From: Candidatus Kapaibacterium sp.
GTDB taxonomy: Bacteria > Bacteroidota > Ignavibacteria > Kapaibacteriales > Kapaibacteriaceae
DNA length: 64,000 nucleotides
Reading direction: 5' to 3'
Assembly: GCA_022842685.1 (NCBI GenBank)
Contig: JALHPC010000003.1
Span: 50,585-114,584 of the forward strand
Part shown: piece after piece, positions 1-9,971 of the stretch
Numbering within the stretch: position 1 is the first letter of the stretch
Layout of the letters: the number at the start of each line of letters is the position of its first letter
Position numbers and translations under genes: made by a program
The notes under the pieces: model-generated
The model's database searches: none
Seen by the model: the letters and a program-made list of their open reading frames with translations, nothing else
Told to the model about the DNA's origin: nothing

Positions 1-358
1 CGTTGGCCTGATTATTGCTTCGTGCCGCCGGTTGCATACCGAAGCCCCTTTACAAAGGGGGTGGAACATTTGGGTATGAGCGTGCGTCGACGGCGAGAAC
101 AGTGGATTGGGACGAGATTGGTAAGCGGTAGGGGTGTTTGTTTGCCTATCGCAAATCAACGAAAACTTGTCCAAGTTGCATTTGAGCATTTGGTAACACG
201 GCCTGTTCTGCTATTTTTGCACGTTCTGCGCGATGTATGCAGAGCGCGGTGCGTTTGGTAATAGCCAGATGCTGCCGCTGTGTGGTGTTCTTTCGAGGAC
301 ACCGTGCGTAACAAGGAAGATGATGATAAAGATCAACAAACCATTTCGTGGAGGATTC

Positions 359-3300
359 ATGCTTCGCAACGCTACTGTGTGGAAGTCGCTGGCTTTTACC
401 GTTGCCATTCTAGCGGGTAGTATGTCGCTGTTGGCACAGCCGGCGAACTACACTGTTGTTCCGTCGCAGGGAACGTATCAGCAAATCAATGGCGGTACGC
501 TTTGGGCGAGTGGAACAGCACTTGACGACCAAGCCGTTGATAACGTATCAATTGGATTCAACTTCGTGTACGGTGCCGGTATTACGGTATCTACATTGAA
601 CGTGAATAGCAATGGATACATATCATTTGGTACGGCACCGGCTAGCAATGTGTACACGCCGCTGACAAACGCCGCAGCTTCGGCACAGATTGTATCGGCT
701 TTCGGTCGTGACCTAATCGGTACCGCGACTGGTTCGCTTCGCACCGAGCTGCAAGGCGTAGCGCCGAACCGTGTATTCGTCATTCAGTGGGCGAACGTGT
801 CTCGGAAGAGTTCACAGTACGACAACTACAACTTCCAGATCCGCCTGAACGAGACAACGAACACCATCGATGTCGTATACGGTTCGATGACGGTTCGTGG
901 TACAGTAGGCGCTCAAATTGGTATGCGGGGATCGGCAACAACGCTTGTAACATCGCTGCGTGCCGACTATGATGAAAGCACATGGGCAATGCCTCGCGTA
1001 ATCACAGCATCGCCAGGCCTTGAAAGTGTACTTGAGGAAAATTTTGTTCCAGCAAGTGGTCAAACGTATCGCTGGAGCCGTCGGACAATCACGAATGATG
1101 TTTGTGTCTTGAATATTGAGGGTCCTACTGGCACCTTCAACGCAAACACAACACAGACAGTAACCGCTCGTGTTCGCAACTGTGGTACCAACCAAGTTGA
1201 CTCCTTCATTGTCGACTGGAAAGTGAACGGCCAGCTTCGTACTGCTGTAAGGTACTACGGTGCGGTTCCAGCAAATGGCGAGGTTGTTGTCACGCTTGGT
1301 ACGGTCAACTTTGGCGACCGCTCATGGAATCTCATCGAAGCACGTACGTTGTCGCCAAACGGTGTTGCTGATGCGCTTCCTGGTAACGACGGTGCAGCGG
1401 CCTACCGCGCACCACGCGTATCGGGTGAGTTCTCGATTGCTAAGGTCGGTGCAAACGCTGGTGTGTTTACGAGCATGCGCGATTTCCTCCGTCATCTGAA
1501 GGTGTCAGGAATCAACGGCTCAATCGTTGCTACAGTTTTTGCAGGTGTATACAACGAAAGCATTGTGCTTGATGGCGTCGATGCAACGGATATCTCGCAG
1601 ACGTTTGTCGTTCGCGCTAATCCAGGTGATGAAGTCGTTATGGAATATCCACTTCACGCCGACTTGTCGACAGCGAACTATGGTTCCTATGAAGTCCCAG
1701 CCATCGTCAATGTTCTAGCAGGCAGCAATCTTACGATTAACGGCATTCACTTCCGCGTTGCAGCCGGTTCGCAATTCCAAGGCGGAGTTTTGATTCTCGG
1801 AAGCTTGCAAAACTTTGCAATGCGCAATTGCCGATTCACTGGTCTGAACTCGAATTCCATTAGCGGTGCAGCCGTTGAAATGGCAGTGCCGTTTGCAAGT
1901 GGATTGACGTTCGACAACTGTACCGTTGTCAACCACCGCTTGGGTATCCTTCTCGTTCCATCAACATTCACAGGTATCACCCTTTCGGGTAACACCTTTA
2001 CGTGTTCTTCAGGTATTCAAGTTCAAGGTTCTGGTACGGGACTTGTCATTCGCAACAACCGCGTAACGGTCGACAACGTCTACACTGGAGTTCAGGCAGC
2101 AATTGGCGTCTTCCAAACGACGTCGCCACTTGTTGAGCGCAACATTGTCGACGGCACATCCTCTCGCGATGGTATGAACGGCATTCTTGTTTCGCACGAC
2201 GCTGGCACGGCTTCGATCGTAAACAATATGGTTTCGGCCGCTGGCGGCACGCAGGCAATTGGCTACTTCGTAGATGCCCGTAACAATACGTCGACGAACT
2301 TCTACCACAACACGGCAAATGTAACCGCCCCAGCTACATCGCTATCGGCCGGTTTGTACATCGCCAACAACGAAAACGTGTTCCCGAACTTCACTGTCAC
2401 TTCAGTGAACAACATCCTCCACAACTTTGGTCTAGGCACGAATGGCGGACCAGCCCTGTGGATTGCCGAGCCGAGCGGTGTCGTGCCGACTGCAGCTACA
2501 ACACCACTTCAGGTTGCTGACTTTAACAATATTGTCTCAACCGGAACCTTCCCTGTTCGCGTCATTAACACTGCGTATACAACGCTTGCCGCATACCGCG
2601 CTGCGTTTACACGTGAGCTAAACTCGGCCTCAGTTCCTGTAACGTTCGTTGGTGCGACCGATTTGCACCTGCTTACGATTCAGCCACAACTGTTTGGCGC
2701 GGCCTCGGTATCGTCGGTTGTTCCAACAGATATTGATGGCGAAAACCGTGTAAAGCCATACATGGGTGCCGACGAAATCTTCCCTCGCGTGCGCTTCGTT
2801 CAGCAGCCGCAAAGCCGTTACGTATGTTATGGCGAATCCCTCACGCTTGTAGCTGTTGCAGAAGCAACACTCGGTGCAACAACGAAGTATCAGTGGTATA
2901 AGGATGGCGTTAAGCTTCTAGGCCGTACTTCTGCCATCATGACTATTAACAACACGGCATACGACGCCGCAGCGGTATACCACTGCGAAGTTGAAGTTAG
3001 CGATGGTACAACAACGGCAACGCTCAAGAGCAACGATGCTACGATTATGGTTGTTCGTCCGACATCTATCGTCGAACATCCTGCGTCACAGCCAGTCGCG
3101 CTTGGCTCGACGATCGACCTGCGCGTTGAAGCAGAAGCTGTTGGTACACCAACAAATCTTTCACCAACATATCAGTGGAAGAAGCGCTACTGGAATCCAG
3201 TCAATCGTGTCTACCAAGACTCTGTTCTTTCTGACAACGGCCGCATCACCGGTACACGCTCATCAATCCTTACGATTCGTGACTTGAACGCCGGCGATAC

Positions 3301-4462
3301 AACCGACACATACTTCTGTACGGTTACTGCCTATTGCGGCAATGCAGATTCTAAGGTCGCACGCCTCTTCATCCCACGTGTTATTGTAGCCGACAACATT
3401 CCTAACGCCTGTATCGGTCAGCCAATCCAGATGGAAGTTGGCGCAAGCCCCGGCTCTGGTAACGGTCTCACACTGTCGTACCAGTGGTATCGCAATGGTG
3501 AGGCAATTGCCAACGATACCCGCGTAACTGGCGCTACAGGCAAGGTGCTTGTGGTGAACAACACAACGGCAACAGACAACGGCGACTACCACTGTGTAGT
3601 TACCTACGGTCCTATGGAGGCTCCAATTGCTTCCAACATGATTACCGTTGAACTCGGATCGGCACCAGTGATCACTTCACAACCGGTTGCTGCCGAAATC
3701 TGCGAAGGCAACGAAATTCTTCTTGCTTCACAAGCCACAGGATCGAACCTCGCATTCCAGTGGACGAAGAATGGTGTTAACGTTCCAGGAGCATCAGGCG
3801 CATCGTTGAACATTCAGAACGCAACGGCAACCGATGCTGGCACATACAACGTTATCGTTACGAACTCATGTGGTCAAGCTACATCGATTACGGTCGAAAT
3901 CGCTGTCAACACAAAGCCAAGCATCACGGAACAACCAAAGGATCAGTCAGTCAATGCTGATGAAGCAGTTAACCTCTCGGTTTCCGCTTCTGGAACTGGC
4001 AGCCTAACATATCAGTGGTTCCGCAATGGCGAGAAGATTGAGAATGCAACCGGTGCTACGTACCAAGTTCCAAATGCTTCGACAGCTGACGCTGGTGTTT
4101 ACACTGTAGAAGTGTCGAACGACTGCGGTAAGACAACATCAGAATCCGCAGTTGTTGACGTCACAACGTCGGTTGCCGGTGATGTATACGTTAACGGCTT
4201 CATGCTTGGTAATGCATCTCCAAACCCAGCAGCTGGTGTTGTTACGTTCAGCTATGAACTGCCTACAACACAAAGCGTTCGTATTGTCCTAATGGACATG
4301 CTCGGCCGCCCAGTCGCTAACTTGGTTGACGGTGTTGTCGATGCTGGTCGCCACATCGCAACGTTTAACGTTGCCGACATGGCACTCAACGCTGGCGTCT
4401 ACATGTACAGCCTGCAATCAAACGGCGTCGTAGCAACACAGCAAATCGTCGTAGTCCGCTAA
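359..4462 (+). CDS. Large secreted protein: beta-helix-like region, multiple Ig-like domains, T9SS type A C-terminal sorting domain
   Basis: Open frame 233-4462; ATG at 359 gives a signal peptide (MLRNATVWKSLAFTVAILAGSMSLLAQP). Repeated YQWYKDG/YQWFRNG...AGxYxCxV Ig-like modules. C-terminus NASPNPAAGVVTFSYELP...GVYMYSLQSNGVVATQQIVVVR is T9SS-CTD-like. Confidence 0.85.
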   Translation: MLRNATVWKSLAFTVAILAGSMSLLAQPANYTVVPSQGTYQQINGGTLWASGTALDDQAVDNVSIGFNFVYGAGITVSTLNVNSNGYISFGTAPASNVYTPLTNAAASAQIVSAFGRDLIGTATGSLRTELQGVAPNRVFVIQWANVSRKSSQYDNYNFQIRLNETTNTIDVVYGSMTVRGTVGAQIGMRGSATTLVTSLRADYDESTWAMPRVITASPGLESVLEENFVPASGQTYRWSRRTITNDVCVLNIEGPTGTFNANTTQTVTARVRNCGTNQVDSFIVDWKVNGQLRTAVRYYGAVPANGEVVVTLGTVNFGDRSWNLIEARTLSPNGVADALPGNDGAAAYRAPRVSGEFSIAKVGANAGVFTSMRDFLRHLKVSGINGSIVATVFAGVYNESIVLDGVDATDISQTFVVRANPGDEVVMEYPLHADLSTANYGSYEVPAIVNVLAGSNLTINGIHFRVAAGSQFQGGVLILGSLQNFAMRNCRFTGLNSNSISGAAVEMAVPFASGLTFDNCTVVNHRLGILLVPSTFTGITLSGNTFTCSSGIQVQGSGTGLVIRNNRVTVDNVYTGVQAAIGVFQTTSPLVERNIVDGTSSRDGMNGILVSHDAGTASIVNNMVSAAGGTQAIGYFVDARNNTSTNFYHNTANVTAPATSLSAGLYIANNENVFPNFTVTSVNNILHNFGLGTNGGPALWIAEPSGVVPTAATTPLQVADFNNIVSTGTFPVRVINTAYTTLAAYRAAFTRELNSASVPVTFVGATDLHLLTIQPQLFGAASVSSVVPTDIDGENRVKPYMGADEIFPRVRFVQQPQSRYVCYGESLTLVAVAEATLGATTKYQWYKDGVKLLGRTSAIMTINNTAYDAAAVYHCEVEVSDGTTTATLKSNDATIMVVRPTSIVEHPASQPVALGSTIDLRVEAEAVGTPTNLSPTYQWKKRYWNPVNRVYQDSVLSDNGRITGTRSSILTIRDLNAGDTTDTYFCTVTAYCGNADSKVARLFIPRVIVADNIPNACIGQPIQMEVGASPGSGNGLTLSYQWYRNGEAIANDTRVTGATGKVLVVNNTTATDNGDYHCVVTYGPMEAPIASNMITVELGSAPVITSQPVAAEICEGNEILLASQATGSNLAFQWTKNGVNVPGASGASLNIQNATATDAGTYNVIVTNSCGQATSITVEIAVNTKPSITEQPKDQSVNADEAVNLSVSASGTGSLTYQWFRNGEKIENATGATYQVPNASTADAGVYTVEVSNDCGKTTSESAVVDVTTSVAGDVYVNGFMLGNASPNPAAGVVTFSYELPTTQSVRIVLMDMLGRPVANLVDGVVDAGRHIATFNVADMALNAGVYMYSLQSNGVVATQQIVVVR

Positions 4463-4497
4463 GTCTAAGGGGCATCGACCTACATTCGGCCTAAACA

Positions 4498-4529
4498 AAC
4501 AAGGCCTTCCCGAAAGGGAAGGCCTTGTT
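4498..4529. terminator. Bidirectional intrinsic terminator-like hairpin between convergent genes
   Basis: Perfect inverted repeat AACAAGGCCTTCCC-GAAA-GGGAAGGCCTTGTT between the 359-4462 (+) and 4612-5211 (-) genes. Confidence 0.8.
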
Positions 4530-4539
4530 GCGTTTTCAC

Positions 4540-4617
4540 GGGACGCTTGCGCGGGACGCTTGCGCGGGACGCTTGCGCGGGACGCTTGCGCGGGACGCTT
4601 GCGCGGGACGCTTAGCG
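4540..4617. repeat. 13-bp tandem repeat (GGGACGCTTGCGC), about 6 copies
   Basis: Five perfect copies from 4540 (4540, 4553, 4566, 4579, 4592) plus a sixth diverging copy at 4605 that runs into the stop codon of the minus-strand gene. Confidence 0.95.
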
Positions 4618-5211
4618 CAAGTCGACGGTGGTCCAACTGCTAGGCGGTTCGTAGGTAAATCGCTCAGTGGCTAGCGGTTTTGCATTCAGCTGTAGGTTCT
4701 TTATCACCCAGGTGGATTCCGTCGCTCCGTCGTTTACAACCACCTTTGTTACTCGCATGTTGTTATCGACGGTAACGCGCGCAGATTGGACCCCTGCAAC
4801 GCGCACAGCGGGCGCAGGAGGGCGCAGCTCGAGTTGGTTCGTTGCCCCATTAACTGCTGTAGCCCTGTAGACGGAAAGCAGGGTAAAGAAGAGCCGCTCC
4901 AGACTTAGATCCTCACCATTCTGAAGTGCACTGTTTACGATGACGGTCTTTGTGGTCGGTGTGATGTTCCAAACCGTGGTTCCGTTGCTGATAATCTTGC
5001 GATCGGCTAACGCTAGCACGTAGCCCTTGCCACGCTCTGCAAAAAGCTGGCCTGTATGTGTGCCATCAAGAACGAACGTGCACCGGACGCTTTGAAGCGT
5101 TTGATATGTGCGGTGAAAGCGATGTACAATGGACTCAGAGGCAGTTGCTGGTGCAGGTGCCGCAATGGCAGCCACAACGCCTGCAAATACCAAGTTAACG
5201 TTGATACTCAT
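4612..5211 (-). CDS. LolA-like outer-membrane lipoprotein carrier protein
   Basis: 199 aa, signal peptide, LolA-like pattern (YQTLQSVRCTFVLDG...NGTTVWNITPTTKTVIVNS). Confidence 0.65.
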   Translation of the reverse strand: MSINVNLVFAGVVAAIAAPAPATASESIVHRFHRTYQTLQSVRCTFVLDGTHTGQLFAERGKGYVLALADRKIISNGTTVWNITPTTKTVIVNSALQNGEDLSLERLFFTLLSVYRATAVNGATNQLELRPPAPAVRVAGVQSARVTVDNNMRVTKVVVNDGATESTWVIKNLQLNAKPLATERFTYEPPSSWTTVDLR

Positions 5212-6065
5212 TTCGATCCCGTCCTTGACGTTAACGGTCCTCGCAACCCCCGATATCCGGTAAGTTCTGCGTCAATCGTTCCAATGAGAATCTTGGTGCT
5301 AACCTTGACGGGAATCTTCCTGTCATCATCGCTAAGCCAAATCAAGATCCGGCCTTCGCTCTTGAACAATCCACCCTGCTTGACCATTGGTTCAATAACA
5401 ACGCAGTTGAACACTCCGGCTTCAACAGTAACTGACTGACGTCCAAGAATGCGGACGCGTAAGTCGTGTGTCTCCTTGTCGTAGAAGTTCTTCAACGAGA
5501 TCTCGTCGCCTTTTTTCATTGTTGCCAAATCGAACGTCCGTACATAGTAGAACGCCGACACGATATCATGAACAAAGGGCGACGTTTCAAACGTCCCATC
5601 GGAAGTTACAGCCTTATTCTCGTGTTGGTCAAATGCAGCTGCGTAGTCGCGTGCATATCCGCCTTCACGAATGCTCTGCTCGAATTTCCACGGAAACACG
5701 CCGTCGACGTCTACTAGGGTCCGATACCGATCGCGAACTCGATAAATGAATTCCAAGCTCTTGAGCGACTCAACATCAAAGCGAATGTCGTAAGCAGGAC
5801 GGCCAGAAACCTGCACAGGGTCCTTGCCAACGCTAAACACAGCCGTACCTGCCGTTATGAACTTATAGCCCACGCGGTACTCCAAGCGCTCGCCAAAACC
5901 GAATGCATCGTTAGCAACATATCGCAGCGGCGGCTTACTATCTCCCACAAGGAAGGCCGTCCCTACTAGCCACACTGCGATAAGGGGCACTGCAGTACGC
6001 AAGCGCAAAAGCCGCCGCCGAAATTGATGATGTTGTAGCGTCATGAAAGCTCTCCACGCCATCAA
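5208..6065 (-). CDS. DUF3108 domain-containing protein
   Basis: FGFGERLEYRVGYKFITAGTAVFSV...YDIRFDVESLKSLEFIYRVRDRYRTLVDVDGVFPWKFEQSIREGGYARDY resembles DUF3108; overlaps the LolA-like start by 4 bp. Confidence 0.75.
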   Translation of the reverse strand: MMAWRAFMTLQHHQFRRRLLRLRTAVPLIAVWLVGTAFLVGDSKPPLRYVANDAFGFGERLEYRVGYKFITAGTAVFSVGKDPVQVSGRPAYDIRFDVESLKSLEFIYRVRDRYRTLVDVDGVFPWKFEQSIREGGYARDYAAAFDQHENKAVTSDGTFETSPFVHDIVSAFYYVRTFDLATMKKGDEISLKNFYDKETHDLRVRILGRQSVTVEAGVFNCVVIEPMVKQGGLFKSEGRILIWLSDDDRKIPVKVSTKILIGTIDAELTGYRGLRGPLTSRTGSK

Positions 6066-6111
6066 CGGACTTCCACGTTGATGTAGTGTACAGCAAAATT
6101 GTGGAGAAGAG

Positions 6112-6184
6112 TGGGCCTGCCCGGACTTGAACCGAGAACCGACGGATTATGAGTCCGCTGCTCTAACCATTGAGCTACAGGCCC
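6112..6184 (-). tRNA. tRNA with anticodon CAT (Met or Ile2)
   Basis: Minus strand GGGCCTGTAGCTCAATGGTTAGAGCAGCGGACTCATAATCCGTCGGTTCTCGGTTCAAGTCCGGGCAGGCCCA: 7-bp acceptor stem, D arm, anticodon loop CTCATAA, T loop TTCAAGT. CCA not encoded. Confidence 0.92.
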
Positions 6185-6232
6185 AACATGATATGCACCA
6201 ACAACATGCGTTGGTGATGTCGATGCGTGAGT

Positions 6233-7006
6233 TTAGTTAAACAGTCCTACGAACACACCAATCTGTAGGGCAAGACTTTGCACCTTGATGCCATCGGGTA
6301 CGCCAGTAACGGTTGTGGTCTTCTGCGATTGCCAGTCACCATCCTGCAGCTGCAGATTGTATGCCGCTTGCGCGCGCAGCAACAGGAAGGGTGTTACGGT
6401 GTACTCGATGTTCAAGCGCGGTTGGGCAAAAATGATGCCACGATCGATGTGAAGGTAACGATCCGGAGCAACTGGTCCGTTCTGTACTTCAGTCCAAGAT
6501 CTAGACGCTATACCCTCGGTTAGCTCTATCGTCTGGCGTCCCCATCCAAGTCCAACACCAGGAAGAATCGTGAGCGACCGCACTGGAATGATGGCATAGT
6601 CGAAGTACACCGTGCGCAGGCCCACGTCGTACGTGTATTGCCGCTGTACATCGACGCCCCCTACAGTACCGGTAGCTGTGGTAGACGATGCGCCTGTAAT
6701 CCACGAGAAGCCAGCGCGGACATTAGGTATGACGCCCAGAGCTGAATAGATGTCAACTCCCGTGAAGAGCATACCCGAGGAAAGCTCGCCAAAACCAAGG
6801 TTGAGCGACGTAATATGAGCGTTGATGTCCTCTACCGGCAACATGCCGTAGCTTATGGTTGGGCCCACACCAACGGCGAAGTAGGGAATCGCCTCGTCCT
6901 TCAGGGTCACTTCCTCGAAATCCAGCTCCGGAAGGCGATCATCCTGCGCCATTGAAGGGGCAAGTGTACCAACCAAGAGGAAGAGGGCAAGAACGAATCG
7001 AAACAT
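6233..7006 (-). CDS. Putative outer-membrane beta-barrel protein, unknown function
   Basis: 257 aa, signal peptide (MFRFVLALFLLVGTLAPSMAQ), alternating hydrophobic strands, terminal Phe-Asn. Confidence 0.6.
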   Translation of the reverse strand: MFRFVLALFLLVGTLAPSMAQDDRLPELDFEEVTLKDEAIPYFAVGVGPTISYGMLPVEDINAHITSLNLGFGELSSGMLFTGVDIYSALGVIPNVRAGFSWITGASSTTATGTVGGVDVQRQYTYDVGLRTVYFDYAIIPVRSLTILPGVGLGWGRQTIELTEGIASRSWTEVQNGPVAPDRYLHIDRGIIFAQPRLNIEYTVTPFLLLRAQAAYNLQLQDGDWQSQKTTTVTGVPDGIKVQSLALQIGVFVGLFN

Positions 7007-7037
7007 AGTTGCTCCAGAAAAACGGTGAAGGTGGCCG

Positions 7038-7045
7038 CAAAGATA
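7038..7045 (-). promoter_or_regulatory. -7 box TATCTTTG (Bacteroidota TAnnTTTG type)
   Basis: Plus strand caaagata about 32 bp upstream of the 7006 start. Confidence 0.4.
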
Positions 7046-7080
7046 CGGACTCGACGCCGCACACTTCGTAGTTTGCGGAT

Positions 7081-8172
7081 ATGCGAATGGTTGCCGTTAT
7101 CATGGCTGGAGGTTTGGGCGTGCGTTTGTGGCCCAAGAGTACCGAACGCCGCCCCAAGCAGTTCATGCATGTGATGGGCGACGGAACGCTGATTCAGAAC
7201 ACCGTTGCGCGGCTGGGCCCCATCATTCCGATGGACGACATTTTCGTGGTGACTACGGCCGACCTACGCCATCTTGTGGCTGAACAGCTCCCGGAGATCC
7301 CTAGCGCAAACGTTATTGTTGAGCCGTTCGGAAGGAACACCGCGCCATGTATCGGACTATCAATGGTTCACTTGTCGGCACGACTGCCAGCTGATACGGT
7401 TGCCATCGTAATGCCGAGTGATCACACCATCTACAACGTCCGCGAATTCCACCTAACACTCGAACGGGCATGCCAGGCGGCCAAGGCCTATGACGGACTC
7501 GTCACGATAGGTGTAACGCCAACACGCCCTGAAACAGGGTACGGCTATATCCAAGTAGGAGATGCCGCCGATTTCGTTGGATCGCACCCGGACGGGTTTG
7601 TTAGAACCGTTAGGACCTTTGCTGAGAAGCCCGATGCTGCGACAGCTCAGCGTTTTCTTGATGCTGGTGACTTCGTTTGGAACTCAGGGATTTTTGTTGG
7701 GCGTGTAGAGATGTTCCAACGGAAAGTCGACACGTATCTGCCCGATCACGCACCGCTATTCCACGTGCTAGCGAAACATGTTGGCAAGGATAGCTACGAC
7801 GATACCTGCACCGACTTCTATCGCCAAATGCGAAGCATTTCGTTCGACATCGGCGTAATGGAAAAAGCCAAAAACATCGTTGTCGTTGATGGTGCCTTCG
7901 GTTGGAGTGACGTGGGATCGTGGGACGAGATATACCGGATGCGCCTCAAGGATGGGCGCAACAACGTCGTGGAGGGCAACGTGGTTACGCTGAACACGAC
8001 CAACGCTCTTGTGATTGGCTCGACGTCCAAGATGATTTCACTCGTTGACGTCGACAACCTCATTGTTGTCGAAACCGAATCGTCGATTATGATCTGCAAG
8101 CGAGGCGAAGCCGAGCATGTTCGCGACGTTGTCGACCTCCTACGCCGGCGCAATATTGCGCGCAATCTGTAG
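7081..8172 (+). CDS. manC: Mannose-1-phosphate guanylyltransferase
   Basis: MRMVAVIMAGGLGVRLWPKSTERRPKQFMHVMGDGTLIQNT, VMPSDHTI, FAEKPDAATAQRFLDAGDFVWNSGIF, GAFGWSDVGSWDEIY. Confidence 0.93.
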   Translation: MRMVAVIMAGGLGVRLWPKSTERRPKQFMHVMGDGTLIQNTVARLGPIIPMDDIFVVTTADLRHLVAEQLPEIPSANVIVEPFGRNTAPCIGLSMVHLSARLPADTVAIVMPSDHTIYNVREFHLTLERACQAAKAYDGLVTIGVTPTRPETGYGYIQVGDAADFVGSHPDGFVRTVRTFAEKPDAATAQRFLDAGDFVWNSGIFVGRVEMFQRKVDTYLPDHAPLFHVLAKHVGKDSYDDTCTDFYRQMRSISFDIGVMEKAKNIVVVDGAFGWSDVGSWDEIYRMRLKDGRNNVVEGNVVTLNTTNALVIGSTSKMISLVDVDNLIVVETESSIMICKRGEAEHVRDVVDLLRRRNIARNL

Positions 8173-8181
8173 CGCCAGCTC

Positions 8182-8847
8182 ATGCCCACGTTTACCGCAA
8201 GCTGTAGTGCCGCGATCGTGTTGCTATTCACAGCGTCGTATGCACAAGCGCAGACGGCCGCCGTAGCCGATTCACTGCTTCGTGAGTACGAACGGCTGTG
8301 GAAGGCAAGCGACTCGCTTCGGATTCAAGCCATGTTGTTGCGGATGGAAGCAGCGCGTACGCGCAAGGCCGTGAGTGCAGCCAACGACGACATCTTGGCC
8401 GACCTGCAGTCACGGGCACGCGCGGAGCGCTCGCGCACCAAGCTGGCCACTGCCAAGCCCGGCGTAAGCGTCGCCGATTCCGTCACGCTCGATAACCTGC
8501 GGTTCACGCCGGATACGGGTACCGCCTCGTTCTACGCTAACGAATTCCACGGAAGGCCAACGTCGAGCGGTGAACGCTACAACATGAACGACCTAACATG
8601 TGCCCATCGGTGGTTGCCGTTCGGTACACGCGTGCGTATCACAAACCTTGATAACGGGCGTTCCGTCGTGGCTCGCGTTAACGACCGCGGACCTTGGAAG
8701 CACGGTCGCATCGTCGACGTGTCGAAGGCCGCAGCAGCGCAGCTCGACTTCGTCCGCCGAGGAACAACTACCGTCGTCGTCGAGATTGCTCCAGAAACAC
8801 CACCTACAATACTGCCCGACAGTACCTCTACAGGAACGGAACCTTAA
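8182..8847 (+). CDS. RlpA-like double-psi beta-barrel (septal ring/lytic transglycosylase family) protein
   Basis: GTASFYANEFHGRPTSSGERYNMNDLTCAHRWLPFGTRVRITNLDNGRSVVARVNDRGPWKHGRIVDVSKAAAAQL. Confidence 0.88.
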   Translation: MPTFTASCSAAIVLLFTASYAQAQTAAVADSLLREYERLWKASDSLRIQAMLLRMEAARTRKAVSAANDDILADLQSRARAERSRTKLATAKPGVSVADSVTLDNLRFTPDTGTASFYANEFHGRPTSSGERYNMNDLTCAHRWLPFGTRVRITNLDNGRSVVARVNDRGPWKHGRIVDVSKAAAAQLDFVRRGTTTVVVEIAPETPPTILPDSTSTGTEP

Positions 8848-9916
8848 CAACTTCGGCCGGGAACGTTGTGCCGCGTGCTGCAATCTCGATCGCCGATCCT
8901 GGTTGCGCAAACTCAACGCTCACATATCCCATGCCGATGCCTGTGCCCAAGCCCGGCGAGGTGTTGCCCGACGTGACCTTGCCAATCGTCTGGCCGTCTA
9001 CGACAATCGCATATCCAGCGCGAGGAATCAACTTCTCCGACTTCATCACAAAGCCCACGAGCTTACGCGTTGGGCCCTGTTCTTTAACGGCGCTAATGAC
9101 GTCGCTGGCAATGAAGTTGCCCTTAGCGAGTTTCGTAATCCATCCCAGGCCAGCTTCAATGGGGTTCGTTGTGTCGTCGATGTCATTCCCATACAGGCAG
9201 TAGCCCTTTTCAAGGCGGAGTGTGTCACGCGCCGCTAGGCCAATCCACTCCAAACCAAACTCTTGCCCTTGTTCGAATAGTCTTGCAACAACGGCCTCGG
9301 CGGTAGCAACATCGCCTCGGAAGTACACTTCAAAGCCCAATTCGCCGGTGTATCCCGTCCTAGATATGATGGCTGGCTGGTTGGCAAACATCCCATCCAC
9401 AAACGAATAGTAGGCAACGTCTTGCAAAGGGGCATCGGTAAGGCGTTGCACGAGGTCGAGCGACTTTGGCCCCTGGATGGCCAATAGGTGAACAAGGTCG
9501 CTCACGTCGGTCACGGTTACGTCCTCAACGCTTTCCGCATGCTTCAATACCCATGCAAGGTCCTTGTCCTTGCAAGCACCGTTTACGACCAACATGTAGT
9601 GATCGCCCCGGTTGTACACGAGCAAATCGTCGACGATTCCACCGTGTTCATAGCACATGGCCGAGTACTGTGCCTTTCCAGGTACGAGTTTCGACGCGTC
9701 GTTGATCGTGATTCTCTGAATCAAGGCAAGCGCGCCAGATCCGCGAATCTCGAACTCGCCCATATGTGACACGTCAAAGACGCCTACACCGTTGCGCACA
9801 ACGTTGTGCTCGTGCAGAATACCGCCGGGATACTGGATGGGCATCTCGAATCCGGCAAACGAGACCATTTTAGCGCCGGCGGCGCGGTGTAAGGCGTTAA
9901 AGGCTGTGGTGTTCAT
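8828..9916 (-). CDS. gcvT: Glycine cleavage system aminomethyltransferase (T protein)
   Basis: Start at MNTTAFNALHRAAGAKMVSFAGFEMPIQYPGGILHEHNVVRNGVGVFDVSHMGEFEI; RTGYTGELGFEVYF; LRLEKGYCLYGNDID. The ORF-track start (9955) is likely too long. Confidence 0.95.
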   Translation of the reverse strand: MNTTAFNALHRAAGAKMVSFAGFEMPIQYPGGILHEHNVVRNGVGVFDVSHMGEFEIRGSGALALIQRITINDASKLVPGKAQYSAMCYEHGGIVDDLLVYNRGDHYMLVVNGACKDKDLAWVLKHAESVEDVTVTDVSDLVHLLAIQGPKSLDLVQRLTDAPLQDVAYYSFVDGMFANQPAIISRTGYTGELGFEVYFRGDVATAEAVVARLFEQGQEFGLEWIGLAARDTLRLEKGYCLYGNDIDDTTNPIEAGLGWITKLAKGNFIASDVISAVKEQGPTRKLVGFVMKSEKLIPRAGYAIVVDGQTIGKVTSGNTSPGLGTGIGMGYVSVEFAQPGSAIEIAARGTTFPAEVVKVPFL

Positions 9917-9943
9917 TCTTGTTTCCTGTCGTACAATTGCGCG

Positions 9944-9951
9944 CAAAGATA
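9944..9951 (-). promoter_or_regulatory. -7 box TATCTTTG upstream of gcvT
   Basis: Plus strand caaagata 27 bp before the gcvT ATG. Confidence 0.4.
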
Positions 9952-9971
9952 CCACCAGTTAACGCACATCT

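Noticed and set aside
4540-4617. Possible CRISPR array
   Set aside because: Direct 13-bp tandem repeats without spacers and no cas genes nearby.
4418-4636. 72-aa ORF encoding repeated RKRPAQAS units
   Set aside because: Translation of the 13-bp tandem repeat; no start/RBS support and spans a terminator.
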